Shown here in pieces: positions 41,468 to 51,630 of a stretch of DNA of 64,000 nt. The notes under the pieces are model-generated. The model did not search any database, had not been told where the DNA came from, and saw only the letters and a list, made by a program, of their open reading frames with translations. The translations under genes and the position numbers were made by a program. Numbering within the stretch: position 1 is the stretch's first letter; each line of letters begins with the position of its first letter. Location of the stretch: contig JAFGNU010000010.1 of the NCBI GenBank assembly GCA_016926875.1, positions 1 to 64,000 of the forward strand, written 5' to 3'. The stretch is from Anaerolineae bacterium. Its GTDB lineage: Bacteria; Chloroflexota; Anaerolineae; Aggregatilineales; Aggregatilineaceae.

Positions 41468-44026
41468 TCAGGACTTTTTCTTTTTCTTTGACTTCCGGGC
41501 TTTTTTCGCCACCAGTAGAGCGAGTGCCTGTTCCAATGTGATCGACTCAACTGTCATATCTTTGGGCAGCGAGGCATTTGTTTTCCCGTGCTTGACATAC
41601 GGCCCGTAGCGCCCGTTGTAAACGGCCACCGGCTTTTCGTCGTCGGGATGAGCGCCTAGGTCACGCAGCAGCTCAGGCTGGCGGCGCTGCTTTTTTTGCG
41701 CGATCAGCTCCAGCGCGCGATCCAGCTCGATAGTTAGCATATCATCGCTCTTGGCCAGCGAGCGGTATTCCCCGTTATGCCGCACAAACGGGCCAAAGCG
41801 CCCGATCCCCACTTCAACGGCTTCGCCGGTGTCCGGGTGCGCGCCTAACACGCGCGGTAGGTCCAGCAGGGCAAGCGCCTGCTCCAGCGTGATCGCGTCC
41901 GGATTCATGTTCTTGGGAATCGACACGCGCCGGGGTTTCTCGCCGTTGTTATCACCGTTTTCGCCCAACTGCACATAGGGACCATACGGGCCGCTTAACA
42001 CAAAAACCGGCTCCTGGTTTTCCGGGTGATAGCCTAGCGGCGTTGGCCCTTCTTCTTTCTCGCGGAGCAGGCGTTCGACCTCGTCATTCACCAGATCGCC
42101 GGGCGGCATATTGGACGGCAGCGACACGCGGATCGTTTCGCCGTTATTGTCCTGTTCCAGGTACGGGCCGTAGCGTCCTATGCGCACCCTGGCGCGCAGG
42201 TCGTCCAGTTCCAGGGCGTGAATGTCGCGTGGGTCGATTTCTTGTTCTTTGGTTTTCACCTGGTTGTCCAGCCCTGCCTCACCCAGGTAGAACGTCTTGA
42301 GATAGGGAATACCCGCGGTATCCCCCTCCGCAATATCATCCAGCACCTGCTCCATCTGCGCGGTGAACCTGGTATCGACCAGATCGGGGAAGTGCTGTTC
42401 CATCAGACGATTGACTGCAAACGCCGTAAAAGTCGGCACAAGCTGGTTGCCGGACTTGTCCACGTAGCCCCGGCCCTGGATCGTGCTGATAATCGTTGCA
42501 TAGGTGCTGGGGCGGCCAATGCCTTCGCTTTCCAACGCTTTAACCAGCGTGGCATCGGTGTAGCGGGCGGGTGGCTTGGTTTCGTGTTGGACGGGTTCCA
42601 ACGCGCGGCAGTCGACAACTTCATCTACCTTCAGCGGCGGCAGGATTACTTCCTGGTTATCCAGCGCGGCGGTCGGATCGTCGGCTCCTTCCACATATGC
42701 ACGGAAAAAACCGGGGAAGATCACGCGCTTACCGGACGCGCGGAACTCGGCGTCTTCAACAGCAATCAGTACGGTGCTCAGCCGCAGTCTGGCGTTTGCC
42801 ATCTGCGTGGCGATGGTGCGCTTCCAGATCAGGTCATACAGCGCGTATTCCTGCCCGCTCAGGCCGAGTTCGTCAGCCGTCGGCATGTGCAACCCGGCTG
42901 GACGGATCGCTTCGTGGGCTTCCTGCGCTCCCTTCGACTTGGTGCGATACTGTCGAGGCTTGGGGCTGAGATACTCCGGCCCGTATTTAGCCTTGACGCG
43001 CTGGCGAATGGTGGTAAGCGCCTGCTGCGACAGGTGGACAGAGTCAGTACGCATGTAAGTGATCAGGCCGCGTTCGTACAGACGCTGCGCGACCTGCATG
43101 GCCTTTTGCGCAGACATGCTGAGCTTACGGTTGGCTTCTTGCTGCAAGGTGGATGTGGTGAATGGCGGCGCCGGTGAGCGGTTTTGATCGCGTTCGTTCA
43201 CATCTTTTACGCGCCACTCCCCATTGATCAGGCGGTCGATCAGCTCCCGTGCCTGTTTTTCGTTGAGCAGGATCACTTTTTTATTTTTGGGGATCTGGCC
43301 GGTTTCTGGATCAAAGTCCTTGCCGGTTGCCAGCCGCACGCCGCCCAGCGTGACAAGCTGCGCGACAAACTGCTGTTTGTGCGCTTCCAGCGTAGCTTTC
43401 AGGTCCCAATACGAACCGGACTTGAATGCTCGTCGTTCCCGTTCGCGGATAACCAGCAGGCGCACTGCTGCCGACTGCACGCGCCCGGCGGACAACCCCG
43501 GCGCGATCTTTTTCCACAACAGCGGAGAAATGGTATAGCCCACCAGCCGGTCCAGAACACGCCGCGTTTCCTGCGCTTCGACCAGCCGGTCGTCGATTGT
43601 ACGGCAGTGTTCCAGGGCGTCCTGGATAGCTTCGCGCGTGATCTCGTGAAACACCATGCGCTTGATCGGAATGCGCGGCTTGAGTACCTGGGTCAGGTGC
43701 CAGGCGATACTTTCACCTTCGCGATCTTCGTCAGTTGCCAGGATTAGCTCGTCGGCCTCTGTGAGCGCTGATGACAGTGCCCGGACCACTTTCTTTTTGT
43801 CTTTTGGCACGATGTATAACGGCTCAAAATCAGCCTCTACATTAACGCCCAGCCGCGCCCATGTTTCGCGCTTGACCTTGGCCGGAATCTCGTTGGCCGA
43901 AGCAGGCAGATCGCGAACATGGCCCATGCTGGCTTCAACCTGGTAGCCCTTGGGTAAGAAATTCCGGATCGTGCGCGCTTTGGTTGGTGATTCGACAATG
44001 ACCAGTTTACTCACAAGATTCCCCAT
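41468..44026 (-). CDS. topA: DNA topoisomerase I
   Basis: Toprim [27 protein letters not shown]; active-site region [15 protein letters not shown]-terminal GRYGPYV-type repeats and Lys-rich tail. Confidence 0.95.
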   Translation of the reverse strand: MGNLVSKLVIVESPTKARTIRNFLPKGYQVEASMGHVRDLPASANEIPAKVKRETWARLGVNVEADFEPLYIVPKDKKKVVRALSSALTEADELILATDEDREGESIAWHLTQVLKPRIPIKRMVFHEITREAIQDALEHCRTIDDRLVEAQETRRVLDRLVGYTISPLLWKKIAPGLSAGRVQSAAVRLLVIRERERRAFKSGSYWDLKATLEAHKQQFVAQLVTLGGVRLATGKDFDPETGQIPKNKKVILLNEKQARELIDRLINGEWRVKDVNERDQNRSPAPPFTTSTLQQEANRKLSMSAQKAMQVAQRLYERGLITYMRTDSVHLSQQALTTIRQRVKAKYGPEYLSPKPRQYRTKSKGAQEAHEAIRPAGLHMPTADELGLSGQEYALYDLIWKRTIATQMANARLRLSTVLIAVEDAEFRASGKRVIFPGFFRAYVEGADDPTAALDNQEVILPPLKVDEVVDCRALEPVQHETKPPARYTDATLVKALESEGIGRPSTYATIISTIQGRGYVDKSGNQLVPTFTAFAVNRLMEQHFPDLVDTRFTAQMEQVLDDIAEGDTAGIPYLKTFYLGEAGLDNQVKTKEQEIDPRDIHALELDDLRARVRIGRYGPYLEQDNNGETIRVSLPSNMPPGDLVNDEVERLLREKEEGPTPLGYHPENQEPVFVLSGPYGPYVQLGENGDNNGEKPRRVSIPKNMNPDAITLEQALALLDLPRVLGAHPDTGEAVEVGIGRFGPFVRHNGEYRSLAKSDDMLTIELDRALELIAQKKQRRQPELLRDLGAHPDDEKPVAVYNGRYGPYVKHGKTNASLPKDMTVESITLEQALALLVAKKARKSKKKKKS

Positions 44027-44240
44027 CTGTAGTACTTACGATTACCTTGAATATGTTATGCGCGGTAGCTGGTTCGCCCCCTTCAGCCAGCGGAAATCTC
44101 GCGGAAGGGTACCACTATGTTTGGCGGCTGGCAAGCCTTTTTCTGGATCGAGCGTACCAAACCGCGCGGTATACCGGGGCGCGGTACGTTCTAGATTGTA
44201 CAACCGGCTGAGCACGGATGTCTATAGGCGGCGATTATTT

Positions 44241-44696
44241 TTACGAATTTTCCGGTTGGGGCGTGGGTGGTAATTCCAGCAGACCGTCAATGCTGTGTAA
44301 AACCACATCACCGGGAGTCAGGTGAAAAACCAGGTGGCTGTCGGGCGGCACCGTGATCGTAAAATCGGCGCGAGATACCCTGCCCACAACCGGTTTGCGA
44401 CGGGCGACGATGTATACTCCGGCGTCATCCTGTTCGGCAACCAGCTCGACGCCAAACGCGCGGTACATATCGGCCTGCAAAGTGACCTGTCTTGTCGCTT
44501 CGCGCCGGATCGTCACACGACAGTGACTCGCTCGAACGTATACCGTTACCGGCAGCGTGACGTTAAAGACCTGGATGAATGACTGCTGGGACAGTTTGGG
44601 CACGGCTTCGACGGCAGCGCCCAACGCGGTATCAACCGCCGCGCGCCCGCTCAGCCGCAGCACCGAGTTAAACAGCCAGCGGGTTATTTTGACCAT
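44241..44696 (-). CDS. Hypothetical beta-rich protein (putative adhesin/DUF4097-like)
   Basis: ORF from MVKITRWLFNSVL; beta-strand patterns (VTIRREATRQVTLQADMY; ADFTITVPPDSHLVFHLTPGDVVLHSIDG). Confidence 0.5.
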   Translation of the reverse strand: MVKITRWLFNSVLRLSGRAAVDTALGAAVEAVPKLSQQSFIQVFNVTLPVTVYVRASHCRVTIRREATRQVTLQADMYRAFGVELVAEQDDAGVYIVARRKPVVGRVSRADFTITVPPDSHLVFHLTPGDVVLHSIDGLLELPPTPQPENS

Positions 44697-44919
44697 GATT
44701 GCTCCGATAACCACTTGCGCACACCACCGGCGATGACTTTTCGCGGTGGCGATTCGCCCGACCAGGATACCGCTGAATGTGAATTTTACCATGCGGCTGC
44801 CGCTGGCGCCGATGAGCACGTGCTGTGGAATCGCGCGGCTGTGTCGCAAACCCGCTCTTGCATGTCGGCGCAGGCGTGCTATAATCGCCCCGCTTAACAG
44901 CCGAGGAGAAAAGTACACT

Positions 44920-45144
44920 ATGCGTGATGCGCTTCAGTTCGTCCAGGTTTTGACGTCTATCAGTCTGATCATTGTCATCATCCTGCAAGCGCAGGGGCAG
45001 GGATTGGGCGGTTTGTTTGGTGGCTCAGACAGCATGGGGATCACCAAGACGCGCCGCGGGCTGGAAAAAACACTGTTCCAGATCACGGTAGGGCTGTCGA
45101 TTGCTTTTATGTTGAATGCAATCCTTCAACTGCTGATTCAGTAA
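44920..45144 (+). CDS. secG: Preprotein translocase subunit SecG
   Basis: 74 aa, two TM; IILQAQGQGLGGLFGGSDSMGITKTRRGLEKTLFQITV. Confidence 0.9.
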   Translation: MRDALQFVQVLTSISLIIVIILQAQGQGLGGLFGGSDSMGITKTRRGLEKTLFQITVGLSIAFMLNAILQLLIQ

Positions 45145-45253
45145 CTCAATCCCTACGCCGGTACACCGGCAGACAGCAGCCGTTTCAAGATAGTGATCGT
45201 GGGGGGTGTTTTGCGCTTGTGCAAAACACCTCGTTCCGTTTCAGGAGGACGTT

Positions 45254-47182
45254 ATGCTGAAGGGTTTACGCTGGCCGCTCGCGGTGTTGGTCTTGGCGAG
45301 TGTGCTGCTGGTTCTGGCGCTTGCCACACAGCCCGATAAAGAATCCGAATCTGATCCACCCCCGGCCACGACTACACCTGCCCCCCCGTCTGATACATCA
45401 ACAGACCCACCGCCGCAGCCCGAACCGGAATCTGACACGCAGACGACTCCCCTGCCCACCGCCGACATGCCGCTTACGCCGGATAATGTCCTGGTGGAAG
45501 GGCTGGTTGGTGAGATTCGCAAGCTGAACCCCCTGCTGGCGGTGTACAACCCGGTAGACCGGGATATTGTATCGTTGATCTTCGAGGGATTGACGGCAAC
45601 CAACGATTACGGAGAGATCATACCCGACTTGGCCGAGTCGTGGACCTTATCGGCTGATGGTTTGCAATACATTTTTATGCTGCGCGATGATGTTTTGTGG
45701 CAGGACGGTATGCCCTTCACAGCAGACGACGTGGTCTTTACGATGGAGCTGATGAGTGATCCCCAGTTCCCCGGCCCGGTTGCGCTGCACGAATTCTGGC
45801 GTACCGTGGAAGTGGACGCGCTCGACGAACGAACGGTTCGCTTCCGGCTGACACAGCCGCTGGCGTCGTTTGTCGACCAGCTCCGGATCGGCATTCTCCC
45901 GGTGCATGTGCTGGAGGGCGTGGTTGTGAGCGAGCTGGGCCAGCACCCTTTTAACCTGGACCCGATCGGCACCGGACCCTACCAGATCGAGGCGCTCACG
46001 GCATCCAACGGCCAGATCGACGGCATCCAACTGCGTGTTGCGCCGGTATATCGCCAGCGGCCCGAAGGCGCGGATGGCTACCTGCTGGATCGCGTTGTCT
46101 TTCGCACATACCCCACACCCCAGGCTGCGCTGGATGCGTACCGCCAGGGCGAAGTGAACAGCATCAGTTTTATCGCGCCCGATCAGCAGGCGGTTGCGGG
46201 GCAGATCCCCGGCTTGAGTCTTTACACTGCCGTTGAACCGCACGTTGGCGTGCTGATCTACAACTGGCAGCGTGAGGCGATCCGGTTTGTACGCAACCCG
46301 CGTGTCCGGCTGGCGCTGGCGCACGCTGTTGACCGCGAAGGACTGGTCACGGCGCACCTGTCTGGGCGGGCCGTTGTGGCCGACAGCCCGCTGCTGCCCG
46401 GTTCCTGGGCATATGAGTCGGACACTGCCTGGCCTGTGTATGATATGGCGCTGGCGCAGGCAGCATGGGATAATGCCAACCTGGTGTTTGATGAAGTCCC
46501 GCCGGAAGCAGAAGCCACCGAAGGAGCAGGCGAACCTGCCGGGGAGCCGGACACAGGCGCGGAAGAACCGGCGGAAGGTCCCGCAGGTGAGGAATCCCCG
46601 GCGGAAGACGAAGCCACCTCAGGCGAGGGCGAACCGTCTGCCGAGGCGACCGAAGAACCAACGCCCGAACCGGAAGCCCTGCTGCGGCTGGCGCTCACGA
46701 TCCTGACGCTGGATGACCCGGCGCTGGTGGCGTTGTGCGACGAGGTGGCGGCCAGTTGGGAACAGCTTGGCTTAAGCGTGTCGGTTGAGGCGGTAGACGC
46801 TGAGGCGCTCCAGGCCCGGTTGGAAGATGGCGATTTTGACGCGGCGCTGGTTGAACTGAGCTTCGAGCCAAACGCCGATCCCGACCCCTTTATTTTTTGG
46901 CACCAGGGCCAGTATCAAACAGGCCAGAATTACGGCGGCATGGACGACCAGCGCATCAGCGAAGCGCTGGAATTTGCCCGGCGGGATGCAACGGGCATCC
47001 ACCGCCAGATTTATTACCGGCGCTTCCAGGCGTTGTTTGCCGAGCGCGCCCCGGCGCTGGTGCTTTACTACCCGCTGTATATATACGCTGCCGACTCGCG
47101 GCTGGCGGGCGTACAGCTTGGCTTTCTGAGTTCCCCCAGTGACCGCTTCCGTCATATTCAAGAGTGGGCGTTTGAAAGGTAG
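45254..47182 (+). CDS. ABC transporter substrate-binding protein, family 5 (peptide/nickel type)
   Basis: ESWTLSADGLQYIFMLRDDVLWQDGMPFTADDVVFTMEL; signal/lipoprotein-like N-terminus; an acidic low-complexity segment interrupts the domain. Confidence 0.9.
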   Translation: MLKGLRWPLAVLVLASVLLVLALATQPDKESESDPPPATTTPAPPSDTSTDPPPQPEPESDTQTTPLPTADMPLTPDNVLVEGLVGEIRKLNPLLAVYNPVDRDIVSLIFEGLTATNDYGEIIPDLAESWTLSADGLQYIFMLRDDVLWQDGMPFTADDVVFTMELMSDPQFPGPVALHEFWRTVEVDALDERTVRFRLTQPLASFVDQLRIGILPVHVLEGVVVSELGQHPFNLDPIGTGPYQIEALTASNGQIDGIQLRVAPVYRQRPEGADGYLLDRVVFRTYPTPQAALDAYRQGEVNSISFIAPDQQAVAGQIPGLSLYTAVEPHVGVLIYNWQREAIRFVRNPRVRLALAHAVDREGLVTAHLSGRAVVADSPLLPGSWAYESDTAWPVYDMALAQAAWDNANLVFDEVPPEAEATEGAGEPAGEPDTGAEEPAEGPAGEESPAEDEATSGEGEPSAEATEEPTPEPEALLRLALTILTLDDPALVALCDEVAASWEQLGLSVSVEAVDAEALQARLEDGDFDAALVELSFEPNADPDPFIFWHQGQYQTGQNYGGMDDQRISEALEFARRDATGIHRQIYYRRFQALFAERAPALVLYYPLYIYAADSRLAGVQLGFLSSPSDRFRHIQEWAFER

Positions 47183-47200
47183 CATACGCAAAATTTGGGC

Positions 47201-47228
47201 TTGACACACGGCACAACAGCGATACAAT
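47201..47228 (+). promoter_or_regulatory. Promoter of tRNA-Leu
   Basis: TTGACA-N16-TACAAT ending 12 nt before the tRNA. Confidence 0.75.
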
Positions 47229-47240
47229 GAACATACGAAT

Positions 47241-47328
47241 GCCGAAGTGGCGGAATAGGCAGACGCGCTACGTTCAGGGCGTAGTTCCCACTACGGGAGT
47301 GTGGGTTCGACTCCCACCTTCGGCACCA
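47241..47328 (+). tRNA. tRNA-Leu (anticodon CAG), CCA encoded
   Basis: Acceptor GCCGAAG/CTTCGGC, anticodon stem-loop CTACG-TTCAGGG-CGTAG, long variable arm, T-arm GTGGGTTCGACTCCCAC, A73 and CCA. Confidence 0.95.
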
Positions 47329-47330
47329 CG

Positions 47331-47360
47331 GCCCAGGTTATTCAACAGCCTGGGCTTTTT
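47331..47360 (+). terminator. Intrinsic terminator after tRNA-Leu
   Basis: GCCCAGG...CCTGGGC followed by TTTTT. Confidence 0.85.
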
Positions 47361-47425
47361 CGTTGCCGCGCCGGGCCGGGTGTGATAGGCTTGGGCGCGT
47401 ATCCATACCGTTGCAGCGCAAGGTC

Positions 47426-47908
47426 ATGAGCGATCAACCTTCCAAACCATCCCCCCCGGCGAACGCTGAGCCGGACCGTTCCAGGCATAAGCGGCCTCGC
47501 CGTGATCGCCGCCAGCAGGTGTCCAGCTTGCAGATCGCGTTCGCCGCGATCCTGTCGATTGGCCTGCTGCTGGTGATCAATTTCAGCGGGCGGATCGCAC
47601 GCGGGCAGCAGATGGAGATAGAGCGGAAACGGCTCCAGGCGACGATTGACGTGCTGGAAGTGCACAAGCTGGACTTGCTCAAAGAGCGAGATTATGCCGC
47701 CAGCGATGCCAGCGTCGAGGAATGGGCGCACACCGAGGGCAAGATGGTTCGTGACGGCGAAATCCTGGTGATCCCGATCCCGGCGGGCGAAGACGAACCA
47801 ACCCCGCCGCCGCAGCCGGTCCTGGATTCAATGTCGGAACCGGAGCCGGAACAGCCCCGGTGGCGGCTGTGGTGGAACCTGTTTTTTGACGGGGAACCAC
47901 CGTTTTAG
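47426..47908 (+). CDS. Septum formation initiator family (FtsB/DivIC-like) protein
   Basis: Short basic N-terminus, one TM, coiled-coil (GQQMEIERKRLQATIDVLEVHKLDLLKERDYAASDASVEEWAHTEGKMVRDGE). Confidence 0.8.
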   Translation: MSDQPSKPSPPANAEPDRSRHKRPRRDRRQQVSSLQIAFAAILSIGLLLVINFSGRIARGQQMEIERKRLQATIDVLEVHKLDLLKERDYAASDASVEEWAHTEGKMVRDGEILVIPIPAGEDEPTPPPQPVLDSMSEPEPEQPRWRLWWNLFFDGEPPF

Positions 47909-48049
47909 CTGCCGGTGGCCGGGCGGCTGGCTGCCCTACGATTCGCGTATCGCCGCCATTCGACATGATGCCGCTCGCTGGATATGCATCCTCGAAGCAA
48001 CTATAATCTCATGTGTAGATCGATAAGATTGAACATAGAGACAGGCAAT

Positions 48050-49687
48050 ATGCAGCGTTCACCGCAGCCCTACACCCCACCGCGATCACCCAAACGCCGC
48101 CAATCCCGGCGCAAAAACGCCCGTCGAGGCGTCCCGCCGCCTGCATCGCCGCAGGCCGCGCGCCAGCCCCGGCGTAAAAAGCCGCGCATGAGACCTAAAA
48201 CGCTGTTGATGCTGGGGGCGGGTCTGTCGCTGCTGCTGGTCGGGTTATGTGTGGTATCGCTGCTGGCCGGGGTTGGCCTGTTATACGCCGCTGATCGCAT
48301 TCTGCCCGGCGTGAGTTCGGTCGGAGTCAGCCTGGGCAGCCTGGACGAAGCCGAAGCTGCCGATAAGCTCGCGGCGGCATGGGTTGACAGCGGGCTGCTG
48401 CTGCGCGACGGTGACCGGTCCTGGGAGGTGAATCCTGCGGACCTGGGCATCGGTCTGGATGCAGCCACAACCGCCGCTGCTGCGAGTGAGTGGGGGCGGT
48501 CGGAGGGCGGCATACCCGGCGCGCTGCGCGCCATTCTTAGCGGGGTGGAGATCGACCCGGCCCTCACCGTGGACCTGAACCAGATCGCTGTCTTTTTGGA
48601 AAGCGCCCGGTCATACGTCGATGTGCCCGCTGGCAACGCGGGCGTGGAATTGGTCAACGGGCAGGCAGTTGCTACCCCGGCGTCCGAGGGACGCGCATTG
48701 AACATCAGTGCGACGATTGAGTTGATGCGCATTGACGCGGCGGGGGAGTTGGCCGACGGTGCGCTGAACCTGGTCATGGACGTTGTGTATCCGGCGGTGA
48801 CCGATTCATCGCCGCTGGTCGCGCAGGCGAACGCGCTGTTATCCAGCCCGTTTAACGTGGATGCCTACGATCCGATCCGCGATGAGTGGCTTCACTGGAC
48901 GGCTCCCCCGGAAATGTGGGCCGCGTGGCTGACAGCAGCACCCGATCCCGGCAGCCCGACCGGCCTGGCGCTGACGATGAATACGGCAGGCCCGTCAGCG
49001 TTTTTACAGGCAAGCGGGAGCTTTGCCGACGAACGGACGCTCAGGCTTGATGACGCCGTGGTTACTATGCAGGACGCGCTGGCGCGGGGCCAGACCAGCA
49101 CCGTGATCCGGGTATGGCACAACACGACGACCTACGCCGTCCGGCCAGGGCAAACGCTCGCCAGCATCGCCGAAGAGGTCGGTATCCCCTATCCCTACAT
49201 CCAGGCTGAAAACCCCGGCGTCAACACCGATGCGCTCAGCGTTGGCCAAACGCTGACACTGCCGTCGAAAGACGTGCTGGTGCCGCTGGAACCGGTCCCA
49301 CATAAGCGGATTATTGTCAGCCGGAGCCAGCAGCACCTGTGGGCCTATGAAAGCGGGCAGGTGGTCTTTGACTGGGTGATCTCAACAGGGCTGCCATCCA
49401 GCCCGACGGCGTTGGGCACGTTTCAGGTGCAGACGCACGAGCTAAACGCCTACGCCGACCAGTGGAATCTGTACATGCCGCACTTTATGGGCTTTTACCA
49501 TCCCGGCCCGAATATGGACCTGATGAACGGCTTTCACGGCTTTCCGACGCGCGGCGGCGGTTACCTGTTGTGGTCCGGTGACCTGGGGCACCCGGTGACG
49601 TATGGCTGTGTGCTGCTCAGCCTGGAAAACGCCGAGGCGCTGTATAACTGGGCAGAAGATGGTGTCGTCGTCGAGGTCCGGGGATAG
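48050..49687 (+). CDS. L,D-transpeptidase (YkuD) with LysM and PG-binding-like N-terminal domain
   Basis: TYAVRPGQTLASIAEEVGIPYPYIQAENP (LysM); KRIIVSRSQQHLWAYESGQVV ... HGFPTRGGG ... GHPVTYGCVLLS (YkuD). Confidence 0.88.
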   Translation: MQRSPQPYTPPRSPKRRQSRRKNARRGVPPPASPQAARQPRRKKPRMRPKTLLMLGAGLSLLLVGLCVVSLLAGVGLLYAADRILPGVSSVGVSLGSLDEAEAADKLAAAWVDSGLLLRDGDRSWEVNPADLGIGLDAATTAAAASEWGRSEGGIPGALRAILSGVEIDPALTVDLNQIAVFLESARSYVDVPAGNAGVELVNGQAVATPASEGRALNISATIELMRIDAAGELADGALNLVMDVVYPAVTDSSPLVAQANALLSSPFNVDAYDPIRDEWLHWTAPPEMWAAWLTAAPDPGSPTGLALTMNTAGPSAFLQASGSFADERTLRLDDAVVTMQDALARGQTSTVIRVWHNTTTYAVRPGQTLASIAEEVGIPYPYIQAENPGVNTDALSVGQTLTLPSKDVLVPLEPVPHKRIIVSRSQQHLWAYESGQVVFDWVISTGLPSSPTALGTFQVQTHELNAYADQWNLYMPHFMGFYHPGPNMDLMNGFHGFPTRGGGYLLWSGDLGHPVTYGCVLLSLENAEALYNWAEDGVVVEVRG

Positions 49688-49724
49688 GCCAGCTCTCGAC
49701 GACGGGTTAGGCGCGCAGGTGGGG

Positions 49725-50315
49725 TCAGTAGTCCTGGGAATCGAAGACTTCAAATTCAGTTGGGGGCCAGTAGCGCACACGGGCAATGCCGATGATGGAT
49801 GACCTGGATACCGGGCCGAAGGAATGGCTGTCCAGGCTGTGGTTGCGGTTATCACCTAAGATGAAATATTCATCCGGGCCGAGCTGCCATTCCCCGTTGC
49901 ATGACTGGAAGCTGCAATACTCCATCACATACGGCTCGTCCAGCAGCACGCCGTCCACATAGACACGTCCTTCTTTCATCACAACCGTTTCACCCGGCAG
50001 CCCGATAACGCGCTTGATCAGCAGGTCATCGTCACTGCGTGGTGAATCCAGCACAATAACATCCCCGCGCGATGGTCCACCCAGCAGCATCGTCAGCCGG
50101 TCGATGATCACGCGCTCGCTGGTATAAAAACTGGGCTGCATACTGGCGCCGTCAACTATGTAGCGCGGTATAAAAATATCAAGCCCTACCCGCAGCACCA
50201 CGACGATCAGCACAAGCTGAATGACTTCTTTCAGCCCGGATTTGAACGCAGCAACCCACTGCGAACTGCGTACGTGATCATGATCGTTATTGGGTAGTTC
50301 GGGTTGATTTTCCAT
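49725..50315 (-). CDS. lepB: Signal peptidase I
   Basis: YIVDGASMQPSFYTSERVIIDRL (Ser), RGDVIVLDSPRSDDDLLIKRVIGLPGETV (Lys), GDNRNHSLDSHSFGPV. Confidence 0.93.
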   Translation of the reverse strand: MENQPELPNNDHDHVRSSQWVAAFKSGLKEVIQLVLIVVVLRVGLDIFIPRYIVDGASMQPSFYTSERVIIDRLTMLLGGPSRGDVIVLDSPRSDDDLLIKRVIGLPGETVVMKEGRVYVDGVLLDEPYVMEYCSFQSCNGEWQLGPDEYFILGDNRNHSLDSHSFGPVSRSSIIGIARVRYWPPTEFEVFDSQDY

Positions 50316-50595
50316 CGGTTGATCTCTCTTAGCACGTACTGGGCGAACCGCTTTTTGCAGTCATTGCTTGCCGGTCATAGCCGGTTGTACAGGTATCATT
50401 CGCCATTGATTCACCCTATTGTACTCGCACTGACGCGAGGATTTTCACTTTCTCATCAATTTTTTACAATTGTAGCCAAATTTGGACTTGTACTGTCTTT
50501 GTACAGTACAATCCTTTCGGATTCACGGCGGTTGGCGCGCGGCTCCACCGCATAACAGTGATAGCAGCGCGGCATACTTACTGGAGATACTAACC

Positions 50596-51609
50596 ATGCA
50601 CATTTTGGTCACGGGCGGCGCGGGCTACGTGGGATCGGCCACGGCAGCGCATTTTCTGGCAGCAGGCCATACGGTGACGGTGTTTGACAGCCTGGTCAAA
50701 GGGCACCGGGCTGCCGTACCCGACGGCGCGGCGTTTGTGAAGGGCGACCTGGGCGACCCGGCGGCGCTGGATGTGTTGTTGCAAACCACCCAGTTTGACG
50801 CGGTAGCGCACTTTGCGGCGTTCATCGAGGCGGGCGAGTCGATGCAGCGCCCTGGCAAGTATTTTTATAACAACGTCGCCAATACCAACAACCTGCTTCA
50901 AGCGGTGACCCGGTATGGTATCAAGCGGCTGATCTTTTCGTCGTCTGCTGGGGTGTATGCCAGCAAGGACGCGCCGCTGAGCGAAGATGATCCGGTTGGC
51001 CCAGCCAGCGTGTACGGCGAAACCAAGTTGATGATCGAGCGCATGTTGAACTGGTACAACCGGGTGGCCGGGTTGCAGTTCGCCGCGCTGCGTTACTTCA
51101 ACGCCTGCGGCGCGATGCTGGACAGCGACGGAACACCGATTCGCGGCGAGGATCACCACCCGGAAACGCACTTGATCCCGCTAACACTCCAGGTGCCGCT
51201 GGGCCAGCGCGACGCGATCTACATCTTTGGCACGGACTACGACACGCCAGACGGATCGTGTATCCGTGACTATGTACACATCGAAGACCTGGCATCGGCG
51301 CATGTGCTGGCGCTCGAAGCACTGGGCAACGGGCGCGAGCGCATGATCTACAACCTGGGCAATGGACGCGGCTACAGCGTACGCGAGGTGGTGGACGTGG
51401 CGCGCGAGGTAACCGGGCGCGATTTCCCGGCCATCGAAACCGACCGCCGCCCCGGTGACGCGGCGATGCTGATTGCCTCGTCAGAACTCATCAACGACGA
51501 ACTGGGCTGGGAGCCGCGCTTCCCCGATCTACACGACATCATCCAGACCGCCTGGACATGGCACACGGCGCGCCCTCGCGGCTACGACGACCAACCGGCA
51601 GCTCCATAG
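50596..51609 (+). CDS. galE: UDP-glucose 4-epimerase
   Basis: ILVTGGAGYVGSATAAHFLAAGH; YGETKLMIERML; RYFNACGA. Confidence 0.92.
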   Translation: MHILVTGGAGYVGSATAAHFLAAGHTVTVFDSLVKGHRAAVPDGAAFVKGDLGDPAALDVLLQTTQFDAVAHFAAFIEAGESMQRPGKYFYNNVANTNNLLQAVTRYGIKRLIFSSSAGVYASKDAPLSEDDPVGPASVYGETKLMIERMLNWYNRVAGLQFAALRYFNACGAMLDSDGTPIRGEDHHPETHLIPLTLQVPLGQRDAIYIFGTDYDTPDGSCIRDYVHIEDLASAHVLALEALGNGRERMIYNLGNGRGYSVREVVDVAREVTGRDFPAIETDRRPGDAAMLIASSELINDELGWEPRFPDLHDIIQTAWTWHTARPRGYDDQPAAP

Positions 51610-51630
51610 AGCGCAAAGCAGCTACACTCG

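Noticed and set aside
41468-42300. TopA C-terminal repeats without zinc fingers as a novelty
   Set aside because: GRYGPYV-type C-terminal repeats with a Lys-rich tail are known in other bacterial TopA lineages.
42218-43177. 319 aa plus-strand ORF
   Set aside because: Antisense to topA.
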